A stretch of 64,000 bases of DNA. It comes from Paenibacillus sp. NFR01 (GTDB lineage Bacteria; Bacillota; Bacilli; Paenibacillales; Paenibacillaceae). The number at the start of each line of letters is the position of its first letter. Position 1 is the stretch's first letter. The stretch covers positions 1-64,000 of the forward strand of contig NZ_FOIK01000002.1 in the NCBI RefSeq assembly GCF_900111565.1, given 5' to 3'. Positions 26,722-35,797 of this stretch are shown here, piece after piece. The translations under genes were made by a program, and so were the position numbers. Under the pieces are notes generated by a model that saw only the letters and a list, made by a program, of their open reading frames with translations, did no database searches and was not told the DNA's origin.

Positions 26722-27141
26722 TACCATCCTTCTCGTGATTTTGTTCCGCCACACGGCGGCTATGAAGTTGGAAAGGTGGCTAGCCTGGACGAACCTTACC
26801 CATTATATGTGAACTGGCACGTTACCAGAGTGTTTTCACAATAATAATCGCGGCATATCCCTAGATCGTTGCGAAGCAAATAATAATTTACACCTCAATC
26901 TCAGTGGGCGATCTATGTATCCGTAAAGTTGCGGCGAATCATACAGTTGAAAAATCTGTGAGAAAGCGAAGGTAAGGAATCCAACTTCAAATACGGTGGT
27001 ATCTGAGTATTATGAAGGTCAGCAAGGGGAAGAACTTACAGGAAGTAGGTATACTTTTTCAAACATATGTACGTACGGCCTTTTCGGGAGAATTTCATAC
27101 GGAGATGATGAAGGTAAACTCCTATGGTTCTTGATATAGTA

Positions 27142-27294
27142 GTTCATTCGGCACTGGGTGGGGGCTGTTCCAAATAGCCGACGCGACTTGCTTAAGAAAA
27201 AAATGCCACAACACGGGCGGCTAGCTCGCATTGTGGCATTTTACATAGGTTATATGTGTTATTGGTTGAAATATGGGTTCATTCGGCACTGGGT
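27142..27294. repeat. 18-base direct repeat pair
   Basis: GTTCATTCGGCACTGGGT occurs at 27142-27159 and again, identical, at 27277-27294, 135 bases apart. The core GCACTGGGT appears a third time at about 29350-29358, exactly where the Rhs homology begins. The interval 26755-27140 shows no convincing gene; broken frames there suggest decay. Confidence 0.7.
27197..27243 (-). terminator. intrinsic terminator of the Rhs tip/immunity pair
   Basis: Leftward, TGCCACAA and TTGTGGCA form a stem around a 19-base loop containing GCTAGC, followed by an eight-T run. Confidence 0.8.
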
Positions 27295-27324
27295 AGCCCC
27301 ACCGTCAAAACTTAAAATCTTACA

Positions 27325-27771
27325 TTAGTGAATTTTCCTATTTATCATATCTACATAGCCTTTATACGTTTCCTTCTGTTCATCAAACATCCAAACATCT
27401 GCTAAATCTATTAAATTCCTTTTCTCAATATTATCGATCATTCTAATTAATTCATCCATATGTGTTAAGAGAATTTCCGAACTAACGGATGATAGTTTTT
27501 CCATTAGCTCTAGCGAATCAATATCAGCGTAGAAAGGAGTGTTATTTTCATCAATCCTCACAATGATTTCAAATGTTGCTAAGTTTGTAAAAACATCTTG
27601 TCTAATACAACGAATCAGATCAAAGTTAGATAACTCACTTAGACATTTTTCCATAATTTCCAAGTGCCATACGGGCAGTGGCGTATCGGAAAAATTCGTT
27701 GCATTTTGTACTACAACCTCATATTCTTCTCTCGTTAAAAACTCTTTTAACTTCTTCTTTCTATTGTACAT
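27325..27771 (-). CDS. probable immunity protein of the Rhs toxin tip
   Basis: The 148-residue acidic, AT-rich, all-soluble protein begins 'MYNRKKKLKEFLTREEYEVV' and contains 'MEKCLSELSNFDLIRCIRQD' and 'IDNIEKRNLIDLADVWMF'. The layout (helical, 'L..FDLIRCIRQD' block) resembles contact-dependent inhibition immunity proteins of the CdiI_3 kind. It starts 20 bases after the Rhs stop codon, the standard place for a cognate immunity gene, and shares a terminator with it. The pairing is inferred from position. Confidence 0.65.
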   Translation of the reverse strand: MYNRKKKLKEFLTREEYEVVVQNATNFSDTPLPVWHLEIMEKCLSELSNFDLIRCIRQDVFTNLATFEIIVRIDENNTPFYADIDSLELMEKLSSVSSEILLTHMDELIRMIDNIEKRNLIDLADVWMFDEQKETYKGYVDMINRKIH

Positions 27772-27790
27772 ATTTACATAACCCCAATCA

Positions 27791-29353
27791 TTATTTTGGT
27801 GGGAACACTCCCCCGTGGGGAGTAAACATATCTTCTACTTTTTTCATTGTATTATTTACTTCGTTTAACTTTGACGTGTAGAGTTGGCGAAGTTCAGTAT
27901 CTAAATTAGGATTCTTAAGAATCCCTTCCCAACTTTTTTTCATATCTGATAAACCACGATATGCATCAGAAACTTCTTGAGCATGATCATAATAACCTCC
28001 ACCTGGTTTTGGAACTGGATTACCATCCAAGTCCCTCTGTGCTCCTTTTAAATCCATTTCGGTTAAATGCGAATATGTTCTTTCCTGTTGATTCAGAGTT
28101 GCCCTCTGACTAGTAGTAATATTAGCCCTTGAAGCATCTGATAAATCATCAACACTTGAGATTACCCTATTAACATTACCCGTCCCCTCAGAAGTAGCTC
28201 TAGCCCGAAGACTGTTAGTTTCCGCGCGTAAGCTATCTACTTCTGATTGAGTTAAATTTATTCTAACTGGAGTACTCGGAGTTTTAATCTTCTCAGGTAG
28301 CTTCTCTGGACTAGTCTTAAAGTTACTTCGAAATCTTATTAAGAATCCACCACTGCCCCCATGATCATAATGATTATTATAATGCCCTGTAGGATCAGTA
28401 TAAATCAACGGGTTATTAGTTACATACGTATACAAATTCAAACTTAGCGGATTAACAATCTGCCCTTCATACGTATCCTCATTGATAAACCGTCCATCAG
28501 CAGGGTCATAATACCTTGCTCGAAGATAATAAAGTCCTGTCTCGTCATCGTAGACTTCTCCAGCATATTTAAATACATTTGGTGTTCCTTCAGTTTGATT
28601 GCCGATGTTCCCCCATTCATCATAACTATAGGTATTGACCACATTGCCACTTGTATCGACGATCTGAATCACGTCGCCATGCCCGTTGTATAGATAATAA
28701 TAATTATTGTTAGAAGCCACATCCTTTTTAACCAACAATCGGTCTCCACGCACGTAGTTCGCAATCGTATGGTTGCTTCCATCAACCTCTGCGACAACTT
28801 CTTGCTTAGTATTGTAACGATACTGTATTACCTTGCTACCTGTTGTCTTCTTATACCTCAACCCATCCGCAGCATAATCAAAGGTTGTCGTATTCGTACC
28901 TTTGGCAGCACTGACGAGCGTGTTATTCAAATCATACTGATAGCTGATGTCGTCAAACGAATTCGTTGCTTCCCCTGTATCCGCTAGTGTCAGGCGATTT
29001 CCCAAGAGATCGTACGTATAAGTTACTGAAGTGCCGTCACCTCTTGTAACGCTAGTCAACCGATTTAATTTGTCATAGATGTAGTTATTCGTACGTGTCG
29101 GTTGATTGAGCATCGTCTGGATCAATGTGGTAACGTTTCCGTTGTCATCGTATGAGTAACTGGTCGAAGACAGTACGGATGAGCCCTTTTTGTTACTAAC
29201 CATAGAGATTCGATTTAATTTATCGTACGTATAATCCATCGTAAGGATGCTTCCGTCTGTTAATAGAGGATACGATACCGTTTTAACTCTCCCGTTCGGA
29301 TAATAGGCATATTTCACATTGGCGGAATCGACGTTATTAACTGTGCTTTGCAC
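27791..29353 (-). CDS. truncated Rhs/YD-repeat protein: core end plus toxic tip
   Basis: Residues 1-310 are YD repeats ('YYPNGRVKTVSYPLL', 'YDKLNRLTSVTRGDG', 'YDLLGNRLTLADTGE') ending in the Rhs core signature 'YLRARYYDPADGRFINEDTY' and 'YVTNNPLIYTDPTGHY'. Residues 330-520 are the variable tip; 'GGGYYDHAQEVSDAYRGLSD' and 'LKNPNLDTELRQLYTSKLNE' recall the polymorphic toxin type 28 (predicted RNase) domain. Full Rhs/WapA proteins exceed 1500 residues and have a signal peptide. Here the frame opens about 35 codons before the GTG with unrelated sequence and no export signal, so this is a detached 3' end. It is probably not delivered, though it may serve as a recombination donor or an orphan toxin. 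Confidence 0.8.
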   Translation of the reverse strand: MQSTVNNVDSANVKYAYYPNGRVKTVSYPLLTDGSILTMDYTYDKLNRISMVSNKKGSSVLSSTSYSYDDNGNVTTLIQTMLNQPTRTNNYIYDKLNRLTSVTRGDGTSVTYTYDLLGNRLTLADTGEATNSFDDISYQYDLNNTLVSAAKGTNTTTFDYAADGLRYKKTTGSKVIQYRYNTKQEVVAEVDGSNHTIANYVRGDRLLVKKDVASNNNYYYLYNGHGDVIQIVDTSGNVVNTYSYDEWGNIGNQTEGTPNVFKYAGEVYDDETGLYYLRARYYDPADGRFINEDTYEGQIVNPLSLNLYTYVTNNPLIYTDPTGHYNNHYDHGGSGGFLIRFRSNFKTSPEKLPEKIKTPSTPVRINLTQSEVDSLRAETNSLRARATSEGTGNVNRVISSVDDLSDASRANITTSQRATLNQQERTYSHLTEMDLKGAQRDLDGNPVPKPGGGYYDHAQEVSDAYRGLSDMKKSWEGILKNPNLDTELRQLYTSKLNEVNNTMKKVEDMFTPHGGVFPPK

Positions 29354-29859
29354 TGGGTGATAAGGCCAAACATGTACATCTATCCCATATTTTGTAATAA
29401 TCCCCTTGAATAATAGATGATATTAAACCAACTTTTCTATACCATTAATTAAACTTTGATAACATATTTCAAATAATTGTTGCTATCCGGCAGTGAAAAG
29501 AAGGATGGCCATGGAGAATGTCAGGTTGGAAGATCAGGAGAAGGGACTCATTGATGTAGCCCGTCATCAACTGTCCTGCTAACAGGGCAAGCTCCCGTTA
29601 AAGGACATCTGTTGTAGGAGAAGGAAACCGGCTGTTTAGGATCAAGCTATGAGTTGATTTAATTCGGTAACGTTTAACTATAAAGTAATTTCATAACCTG
29701 GACCAAATGGATTTTTTACCTTATAGCAAGAGGAGCCTTCCAGGACTTTTCCCACGATAAGGGCATATCGGTGTTAATGGTGTTTTTACAAACAGAAAAT
29801 CACAAACCTTACAGAATCCATCGGTAAAAGTTTTCATGCTAATTATGCCTTGCATTTCG

Positions 29860-30233
29860 AACATCTTAGAAGATAAATATTGTGGTGTATACACAGGATT
29901 AATAGCAGTACATACCATCCGAATTGATGGAAGTAGTTCTCCACAATACATGAGGACAGTACTTTACCTTATTATGCAACATTAATTTTCGACTTATTTT
30001 TTTGCTTGTTGTGAGAGGAGTGTCTTTTCTCTCAAAGCATGATCATCTTGTATTACCATATGGGCCAAACGGGTTCGCGCTAATAATGGAATAAAATTGT
30101 TTTGCGCTTGGGATGAAGTGATATCCAGCTTAGAAATCATTGAAGATGCAGAAGAAAAATAATTTGATTTAAGCACTCGATAAAAATATCCAGAAATGCT
30201 CTCTTTCTTATTCAATACAGGTCGAATAGGCAA
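29860..30233 (-). pseudogene. TniQ-family transposition protein remnant
   Basis: The frame at 29994-30233 begins 'MPIRPVLNKKESISGYFYRV', 'LKSNYFSS', the N-terminal pattern of TniQ/TnsD target-selection proteins. After its stop, other frames give 'KYCPHVLW' and then 'ENYFHQFGWYVLLLILCIHH', 'NIYLLRCSKC', which matches the TniQ zinc-finger block, so at least two frameshifts are present. No TnsABC genes follow. It is residue of a Tn7-like element. The 500 bases on its left (29354-29859) hold nothing recognisable. Confidence 0.65.
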
Positions 30234-30321
30234 CTCTCTGCTTCCAACGCCAGCAGTATGTAATCATCGTCTGCGCTATCGAAAAAAACAGAAATTTTAA
30301 AGAACGTGAAGTGCAGTGCGT

Positions 30322-30428
30322 GATGGTTGGTGTGTGGTGCGTAGTCCATGGTGGTTGGTGTACGACATTGGTGCTTGGTGCATAGTTCATGGTGGCTGGT
30401 GTACGACATTGGTGCTTGGTGCATAGTT
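30322..30428. repeat. 41-base tandem repeat, GT-rich
   Basis: Two nearly identical 41-base units run 30347-30387 and 30388-30428, each starting CATGGTGG and ending GTGCATAGTT, one base apart in sequence. A partial third unit precedes them (30322-30346) and a degenerate start follows. Similar GT-rich wording with GTGCAGTGC(A/G)TGAT appears at 26090-26150, at the other end of the island. Confidence 0.75.
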
Positions 30429-30581
30429 CATGCTTGTTGTACAATACTCTGCGTTCCGAGTTTGACATAAAGTACGGCGAGCACGATGGTTCGTGTTCAT
30501 GGATGGCGCCTCTGCCCTATACTGGTGCTTGGTGCTACTCCCGGTACTGGTACTCTCTGCTCTTTGCTGACAAGTGGAATG

Positions 30582-30765
30582 TAACGGACCTGAGAGACGT
30601 TATTTCTCTCAAAACAAGATATTTCCCCTTCTAACGGACGTCAACGCCGTTATTTGCTTCATTTCGGCAGATTATCGAGCATTTTGGAGTCAATAACGGC
30701 GCTCAGGTCCGTAAGAACTCAATTCCGTCGGTTTTTGGGCAAATAGCGGCGCTCAGGTCCGTTAC
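30582..30765. repeat. four copies of a TAACGGACCTGAGCGCCGTTATTT-type repeat
   Basis: Copies on the plus strand lie at 30582-30604 and 30632-30654, and copies on the minus strand at 30692-30713 and 30742-30765. Consensus TAACGGACCTGAGCGCCGTTATT; each copy holds a short internal dyad (AACGG/CCGTT). Spacers are 27 to 40 bases. The two-plus, two-minus arrangement makes a large inverted repeat. Confidence 0.8.
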
Positions 30766-30877
30766 GGACCCACTCGACCATCCAATGTACGAATCTAGGC
30801 ACCTTGGATGGAATGGCGAGGGATGGGCGGTGTATGAGTTGATGCACAGATTTGCGCCGGGCTGGCGCACGCTCAGG

Positions 30878-31156
30878 TGACCAATGGACGCTCGCACATT
30901 CCGCATTTGGTTTTCGCGCGACTATCGCCAGGTTGGGACTCAGTCTAATGTACCATTGGACCCTGGGCTGACTGGACTGACGTAATGTACGGTTCGGTGC
31001 ACCAATGAACTCTCGGCCGGGCTGGCGAATTTGGTTTTGCATACGTTCTCCAGTCCGGCGGACGGCATAACGAACGGTCTGGCTTCTGACGCGCCATGGG
31101 TCGCTCGCAAACTACGCCTTTAAGTTTTGCCGGCCGGCACACCATTGGACCCTCCG
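30878..31156. repeat. degenerate ACCAATGGAC/ACCATTGGAC repeat field
   Basis: Related blocks stand at about 30878 (GACCAATGGACGCTCG), 30949 (TACCATTGGACCCTGG), 30998 (CACCAATGAACTCTCGG) and 31139 (CACCATTGGACCCTCC). GCCGGGCTGGCG recurs at 30856 and 31016, and ATTTGGTTTT recurs at 30905 and 31029. There is no coding frame with a ribosome site between 30770 and 31186. Confidence 0.6.
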
Positions 31157-31186
31157 CACTTTACCCTACGCCAACCGTAAAAGCAC

Positions 31187-31233
31187 AAAAACCGAGGGCA
31201 GCCTCCCATCACAGGAAGCTGCCCTCGGTTTTT
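31187..31233. terminator. bidirectional intrinsic terminator
   Basis: AAAAACCGAGGGCAGC and GCTGCCCTCGGTTTTT form a stem around CTCCCATCACAGGAA. It ends the arabinofuranosidase operon and marks the right border of the repeat-rich island. Confidence 0.9.
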
Positions 31234-31291
31234 CGATTTACTGCTGCGTATCCGCAATACCGCCGCAGCCGTGCAACCGGTGCGCCGCCGT

Positions 31292-31579
31292 CTAGCCGGC
31301 CACCGCCTGCCACATGCCCCCGCCCGGCAGGGGGCACCCGCGGTCCTTCAGCTTTGCAACGACCGGGATAATGCACCCGCAAGCGGTGCAGGTCACGCCG
31401 TCCTGCAGCTTGGGGCAGGCGGCGCAGAGCGCTAAGCGCTCGGCGTACACCTCGTCGCTCGCCGTATTGGCGGCGTTAAACATGGACGACGCCAGTATGC
31501 GGGCGATCTGCGCATCCGTGACCTTGTATTCTTCCCGGCATGCCTTGCATGCCGAGCCTTGAGAACTTGCCATCGCCAT
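31292..31579 (-). CDS. small Cys-rich zinc-ribbon protein (DUF6171-like)
   Basis: The 95-residue protein contains 'CKACREEYKVTDAQIARILA', 'ERLALCAACPKLQDGVTC' and 'CGCIIPVVAKLKDRGCP': paired CxxC/CxxCxC motifs that suggest one or two zinc sites. This pattern is known from Bacillales proteins of unknown function. It begins 13 bases after the arabinofuranosidase stop codon and shares its terminator. No function can be assigned. Confidence 0.7.
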   Translation of the reverse strand: MAMASSQGSACKACREEYKVTDAQIARILASSMFNAANTASDEVYAERLALCAACPKLQDGVTCTACGCIIPVVAKLKDRGCPLPGGGMWQAVAG

Positions 31580-31591
31580 ACGCCGCCGGCC

Positions 31592-33088
31592 TTACGCTTT
31601 GGGCGCGATCGCCAGAACCGTTACCGACCGCGGCGGCAGTTCCACGTTCAGCGTATCGCCTTCAAGCTTGAAGCCGCTGAACGACACCGGCACAACGGCT
31701 TCCGGCTCGCTGAAGGTGTTGTGCGCATCAAGGGCGGCACCGGTAAGCACGGTACCGGTAATTTCCGCGCCGGCAGTCACAAGTCCGCGCAGTTCAAGCG
31801 GCAGGTTGGCCGCCGACTCATGGTTCAGGTTGCACAGGCTGACATGGATGACGCCTTCGGCGTTGACGGACGCCGAAGCGGAAATTTCCGGAATCCCCGC
31901 GCCGTCCAGGCTGTACGTTCCGCTTTCGACCGCCAGGTCAAGAAGCTGGGCGTCCTGATGCACCTTGTACATGTTGAACACATGGTACGTCGGGGTAAGC
32001 AGCATTTTTTCCCCTTCGGTCAAAATAACGGCCTGCAGCACGTTCACGGTCTGTGCAATGTTCGCCATCTGCACACGGTCGCTGTGTTTGTGGAAAATAT
32101 TCAGCGTCACCCCGGCCACCAGCGCATCGCGGATCGAGTTCTGCTGGTACAGGAAGCCCGGGTTCGTACCCGGCTCAACGTTGTACCAGGTGCCCCATTC
32201 GTCGACGATCAGGCCGACTCTTTTCTCCGGATCGTATTTATCCATGATCACGCTGTGGCGGGCCACCAAATCATCCATCTTCAGCGCTTCCTGCAGCGTC
32301 GAGAACCACTGGTCTACGCCGAAGCCGGTCGCGTCGCCTTTGTCGTTCCATTCCTGGGTCGGCAGAGTATAGAAATGCAGCGTCAGCGCATCCATGAACC
32401 GTCCGGCTTCGCGCATCAGCACTTCCGTCCAGTTGTAATCGTTCGAGTTCGCGCCGCAGGCGATCCGGTAAATCTTGTTGTCGCCGTAATTCCGCACATA
32501 CGTCTGATAGCGGCGGTACAGATCGGCGTAATATTCCGGACGCATGTTGCCGCCGCAGCCCCAATTCTCGTTGCCGACGCCGAAATATTTGACCTTCCAC
32601 GCTTCTTCATGCCCGTTCGCCCGGCGCAGCTCCGCCATCGGGGACACGCCGTCAAAGGTCAGGTACTCCACCCATTCCGACATCTCCTGCACCGTGCCGC
32701 TGCCGACGTTGCCATTGATGTACGGCTCGCAGTCCAGCATCTTGCACAGCTCCATGAACTCATGCGTGCCAAAATGATTGTTCTCCACGACGCCGCCCCA
32801 ATGGGTGTTGATCATCCGCTTGCGGCCTTCCTTCGGCCCGATGCCGTCTTGCCAGTGGTATTCGTCGGCAAAACAGCCGCCCGGCCAGCGGAGCACCGGA
32901 ATTTGGATTTCTTTAAGCGCTTCCACGACATCGTTGCGGATGCCCTTCGTATTCGGAATCGGCGAGTCTTCTCCCACCCAAATGCCCTCATAAATGCAGC
33001 GTCCCAGATGCTCGGAGAAATGACCGTAAATGTTGCGGTTGATCGTTCCCTTGCGGATATCCGCGTTTAATACCGCGCGATGTGCCAT
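31592..33088 (-). CDS. abfA: alpha-N-arabinofuranosidase, GH51
   Basis: The 498-residue intracellular enzyme removes arabinose side chains from arabino-oligosaccharides. '[20 protein letters not shown]' is the N-terminal GH51 signature. The acid/base Glu lies in '[12 protein letters not shown]' and the nucleophile Glu in '[14 protein letters not shown]'; '[20 protein letters not shown]' lines the sugar pocket. The C-terminal 110 residues form the usual beta-sandwich. There is no signal peptide. ATG at 33088 has GGAGGGGC upstream. The promoter region is strongly AT-rich with TTAATTAATA-type dyads, partly shared with the ArsR-type gene at 25 kb. Confidence 0.93.
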   Translation of the reverse strand: MAHRAVLNADIRKGTINRNIYGHFSEHLGRCIYEGIWVGEDSPIPNTKGIRNDVVEALKEIQIPVLRWPGGCFADEYHWQDGIGPKEGRKRMINTHWGGVVENNHFGTHEFMELCKMLDCEPYINGNVGSGTVQEMSEWVEYLTFDGVSPMAELRRANGHEEAWKVKYFGVGNENWGCGGNMRPEYYADLYRRYQTYVRNYGDNKIYRIACGANSNDYNWTEVLMREAGRFMDALTLHFYTLPTQEWNDKGDATGFGVDQWFSTLQEALKMDDLVARHSVIMDKYDPEKRVGLIVDEWGTWYNVEPGTNPGFLYQQNSIRDALVAGVTLNIFHKHSDRVQMANIAQTVNVLQAVILTEGEKMLLTPTYHVFNMYKVHQDAQLLDLAVESGTYSLDGAGIPEISASASVNAEGVIHVSLCNLNHESAANLPLELRGLVTAGAEITGTVLTGAALDAHNTFSEPEAVVPVSFSGFKLEGDTLNVELPPRSVTVLAIAPKA

Positions 33089-33293
33089 GAATAAAGCCCC
33101 TCCATTTAATTAATATTTTTATTAATGAAGTAATTATTATATTAACATTATAAACATGGCTTTCCGCCTTCGTCAATCAAAAAAGAAAACGCACAAAAAG
33201 AACCCTCTTCCTGCAGAAAAAGGAAAAGGGATATAATGACAATAGGATATTTGAGGTTTTGTTCATTATTATTACCTAGGAGGCTCACACGCT

Positions 33294-34151
33294 GTGGATC
33301 CGATAGTCAGGCTGGACCAGGTCACCAAACGTTATTCCAGGAAAACCGTGCTTTCTTCCGTATCGCTGGACCTTCGGCCGGGTCAAACCGTGCTGCTCCA
33401 GGGCGCAAACGGCTCCGGCAAAAGCACGCTCATCCAATTAATCGGCGGATGGATTCCGCCAACCTCCGGCCGGCGCCTCATTCGTGAACGGCAACCGCTG
33501 CGGATCGGCTACATGCCTGACCGTTTTCCCAGGCTAAAATTCACGTCCGGCGAATATTTGATGCACATGGGCCAAATACAAGGGCTGCCTAAAGAGGGGC
33601 TGCGCAAGACCATCCGCGAGCTCCATACCCTGCTCAACCTGCCGGCCGCCGACATTCCGCTGCGGGAGATGTCCAAGGGCATGCTGCAAAAGGTCAACTT
33701 CATGCAGGCCATACTCGCCGAGCCGGACCTTCTGCTGCTGGACGAGCCGTTGTCCGGTCTGGATGCAGCCTCCGTGCCGCTGCTGATCGGTACGCTGCTT
33801 GGCCTCAAACAAAGAGAGGTTGCCATCGTGATCTCCGCGCATGAACCGGAGCTGCTTCAAGGCGTCGCGGACAGAGTGATACATGTAGCCAACGCCTCCC
33901 TTGCAGAACCGTTTGCCGATAACCGGCAAGACCATGATCGGGAAGGCTATGAACGGCAGATGCGGATCTTGTGCCGTCTGAGCGTTACGGAGAACGAGAT
34001 TTTCGCCCCCGCAGAACCAGGAATTCTGGACGCTTCGGTTCATCAGGGACTGACACAGCTCACTATACACGAGGCGCATGTGGACCGTCTGCTGCTGCTG
34101 ATTTTGCAAAACGGCGGCTCCATTATCGAAGTCAGCCGGAGAGGAGCGTAA
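33294..34151 (+). CDS. ABC transporter ATP-binding protein
   Basis: The 285-residue ATPase has Walker A 'LQGANGSGKSTLIQLIGG', signature 'LREMSKGMLQKVNFMQAIL' (an MSKG variant of LSGGQ) and Walker B 'LLLLDEPLSGLDAA'. About 70 C-terminal residues form a separate tail. GTG at 33294 follows AGGAGG at ten bases. With the permease three bases downstream it makes a small ABC-2-like exporter; the substrate is unknown. Confidence 0.85.
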   Translation: MDPIVRLDQVTKRYSRKTVLSSVSLDLRPGQTVLLQGANGSGKSTLIQLIGGWIPPTSGRRLIRERQPLRIGYMPDRFPRLKFTSGEYLMHMGQIQGLPKEGLRKTIRELHTLLNLPAADIPLREMSKGMLQKVNFMQAILAEPDLLLLDEPLSGLDAASVPLLIGTLLGLKQREVAIVISAHEPELLQGVADRVIHVANASLAEPFADNRQDHDREGYERQMRILCRLSVTENEIFAPAEPGILDASVHQGLTQLTIHEAHVDRLLLLILQNGGSIIEVSRRGA

Positions 34152-34154
34152 ACG

Positions 34155-34865
34155 ATGCTGTATGCACTGCGTTATTATCACCGCTATTACCTGCGTTCGT
34201 ACCGTTTCGCCGCCCCGCTCACGGTCTGCTTGGGTTTTATCTTTTTTCTGTACGGAATCGTTCCCAACCCGGTCATGGACAGCTACGCCGTTACCGCCAC
34301 ACTGATGTTTCTGATCGCCGCCTGGCTATGCTTCGGATTTATCGATCTGGAGGACGAAACGCAGCAGATTCTCACCTTTCTTCACTCCGGAAAAATCATG
34401 CGCCTTTACGCTTTAAAGCTGCTGTACCTTTGGATGTTCAGCCTTCCGCTCTCCGTGTTCGCCATCGTCTACCCAATTATTTTCGATAAATTCGACCATG
34501 CTCCAACCGTTGCCCAGGTGCTCACCGCCTTCCTCTGCCACCAGATTGCCGTCTGGCTTGGCATCGCCGTCGCAGCCTGGTTCAACCGCAGATTGTTCCG
34601 CTCCGGCATGGTCGCTTTTCTCGTGTTATGTCTCGTGCTTACCGCCGCGCTTGGCGGGCAAGGCATCGTGAACCGGACATCGCCTGCGCTCGGCTGGCTG
34701 ATTCCTCCGTTCCGCATGGTGCTGCATCTTCTGAGCGACCGCCCGCAAGCGGAGAGTTCGCCAGGCTTGGCCGAACTTCTCTACCCGATTCTCTACATCA
34801 TTCTGCTGGTTGCCTTGTTCCTGTACATCATGCAGCGGAGAAGGTTCGAGAGCCGCGCGCAATAG
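34155..34865 (+). CDS. ABC transporter permease
   Basis: The 236-residue protein has six hydrophobic helices, a basic N-terminus ('ALRYYHRYYLRSYRF') and a basic end ('QRRRFESRAQ'). It follows the ATPase gene by three bases with GGAG before its ATG. Sequence motifs are weak, as is usual for ABC-2 permeases. It converges with the methyltransferase gene; the two stop codons are adjacent. Confidence 0.75.
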   Translation: MLYALRYYHRYYLRSYRFAAPLTVCLGFIFFLYGIVPNPVMDSYAVTATLMFLIAAWLCFGFIDLEDETQQILTFLHSGKIMRLYALKLLYLWMFSLPLSVFAIVYPIIFDKFDHAPTVAQVLTAFLCHQIAVWLGIAVAAWFNRRLFRSGMVAFLVLCLVLTAALGGQGIVNRTSPALGWLIPPFRMVLHLLSDRPQAESSPGLAELLYPILYIILLVALFLYIMQRRRFESRAQ

Positions 34866-35780
34866 TTATATTTTCACCGCATGGATATAATGAATGGTCT
34901 CAAATGCCGACAGGTAGTCCTCGCGATCCCGGAAAAACCGTTCCTGAATGGCTTCCGGCGTTAAATGCTCGTAAACCAGCAAGCCTGCCTGTTCCAGCAG
35001 CCGCGTCAGCGCAGCCTGCGAATAGCAGGCTTTCATTGGCTCGCCGCCGGCCGCCGCCATCGCCAGCATATTCTGCACCCGGTTTGCCCGTCCTTGGGCC
35101 TCAAACAGATGCTCGTCAGCATAATCCAGCACGATGGAGCTTCCTTTGGGTACAAGCGCAAACAGCGTCCGGAGCAGTGCGGCCAGGTCCTCTTCGCTTA
35201 TATAATAGGATACGCCCAGCAGGCTGAAAAAGGTCTTGCCCCGCCCGATCCCGGCGGCTGCCCATTTCCCTTCATCGGCGCCATCGGCAAAATCCATCGG
35301 CACAAAGCGGAGATGATCCGGCACGTACAACCCGGCCTCTTCCAGACGCTTCCGTTTAAAGTCCTGAGTGGCCGGGTGGTCCACCTCGACGACGTGCAGC
35401 CGCGCCGCAAGCTCCGGATGCCGCAGCGCAAAGCTGTCCAGTCCGGCGCCGAGAATGACGTACTGCTCCGCTCCGAGCCGGACCTCGCTTTGCAGCACCG
35501 CTTCGCAGAATGCGGCCCGCGCCAGCGGAGTCGGCGACAGCTGCACCTGGGTAATCCAGCGCAGGATGTCTTCCGGCTTCTCGCCGACCGGCTCTTCCGC
35601 CCCGCGGCTGAAAAAGTCCTTTCCCTGAATCATATGACCGCTGATCTCGGCAAACTCCTGCTCGGTAATCAGTTGACCCGCCAACGAATCGTTGAAGATC
35701 ACCGGGTGATCATACCGGCTGTGATAAGCACGGCCAAACGCCGCAACCAAAGAAGTAACGCTGGATTCCTTCTCTTTCAT
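34866..35780 (-). CDS. SAM-dependent methyltransferase, leucine carboxyl methyltransferase family
   Basis: The 304-residue protein shows the PPM1/LCMT-type SAM motifs 'QYVILGAGLDSFALRHPELA', 'LHVVEVDHPATQDFKRKRLE' and 'RFVPMDFADG', plus 'FFSLLGVSYYISEEDLAALL'. Bacterial members methylate small molecules, and several sit near antibiotic or polyketide genes. The ATG at 35780 is preceded by TATGGAGG. Its leader holds a promoter, a perfect dyad and an intrinsic terminator, so expression seems tightly controlled. The substrate is unknown. Confidence 0.85.
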   Translation of the reverse strand: MKEKESSVTSLVAAFGRAYHSRYDHPVIFNDSLAGQLITEQEFAEISGHMIQGKDFFSRGAEEPVGEKPEDILRWITQVQLSPTPLARAAFCEAVLQSEVRLGAEQYVILGAGLDSFALRHPELAARLHVVEVDHPATQDFKRKRLEEAGLYVPDHLRFVPMDFADGADEGKWAAAGIGRGKTFFSLLGVSYYISEEDLAALLRTLFALVPKGSSIVLDYADEHLFEAQGRANRVQNMLAMAAAGGEPMKACYSQAALTRLLEQAGLLVYEHLTPEAIQERFFRDREDYLSAFETIHYIHAVKI

Positions 35781-35797
35781 CTTTTTGCCTCCATAAT

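Noticed and set aside
27019..27231. 70-codon minus-strand frame below the immunity gene
   Set aside because: It begins in the terminator hairpin and lacks a ribosome site and recognisable motif.
30322..30428. Tandem repeats as a CRISPR array
   Set aside because: The units are contiguous without unique spacers, only two full copies exist, and no cas gene is near.
31559..33070. 503-codon plus-strand frame opposite the arabinofuranosidase
   Set aside because: Antisense to a complete GH51 enzyme; His/Arg/Val-rich mirror composition.
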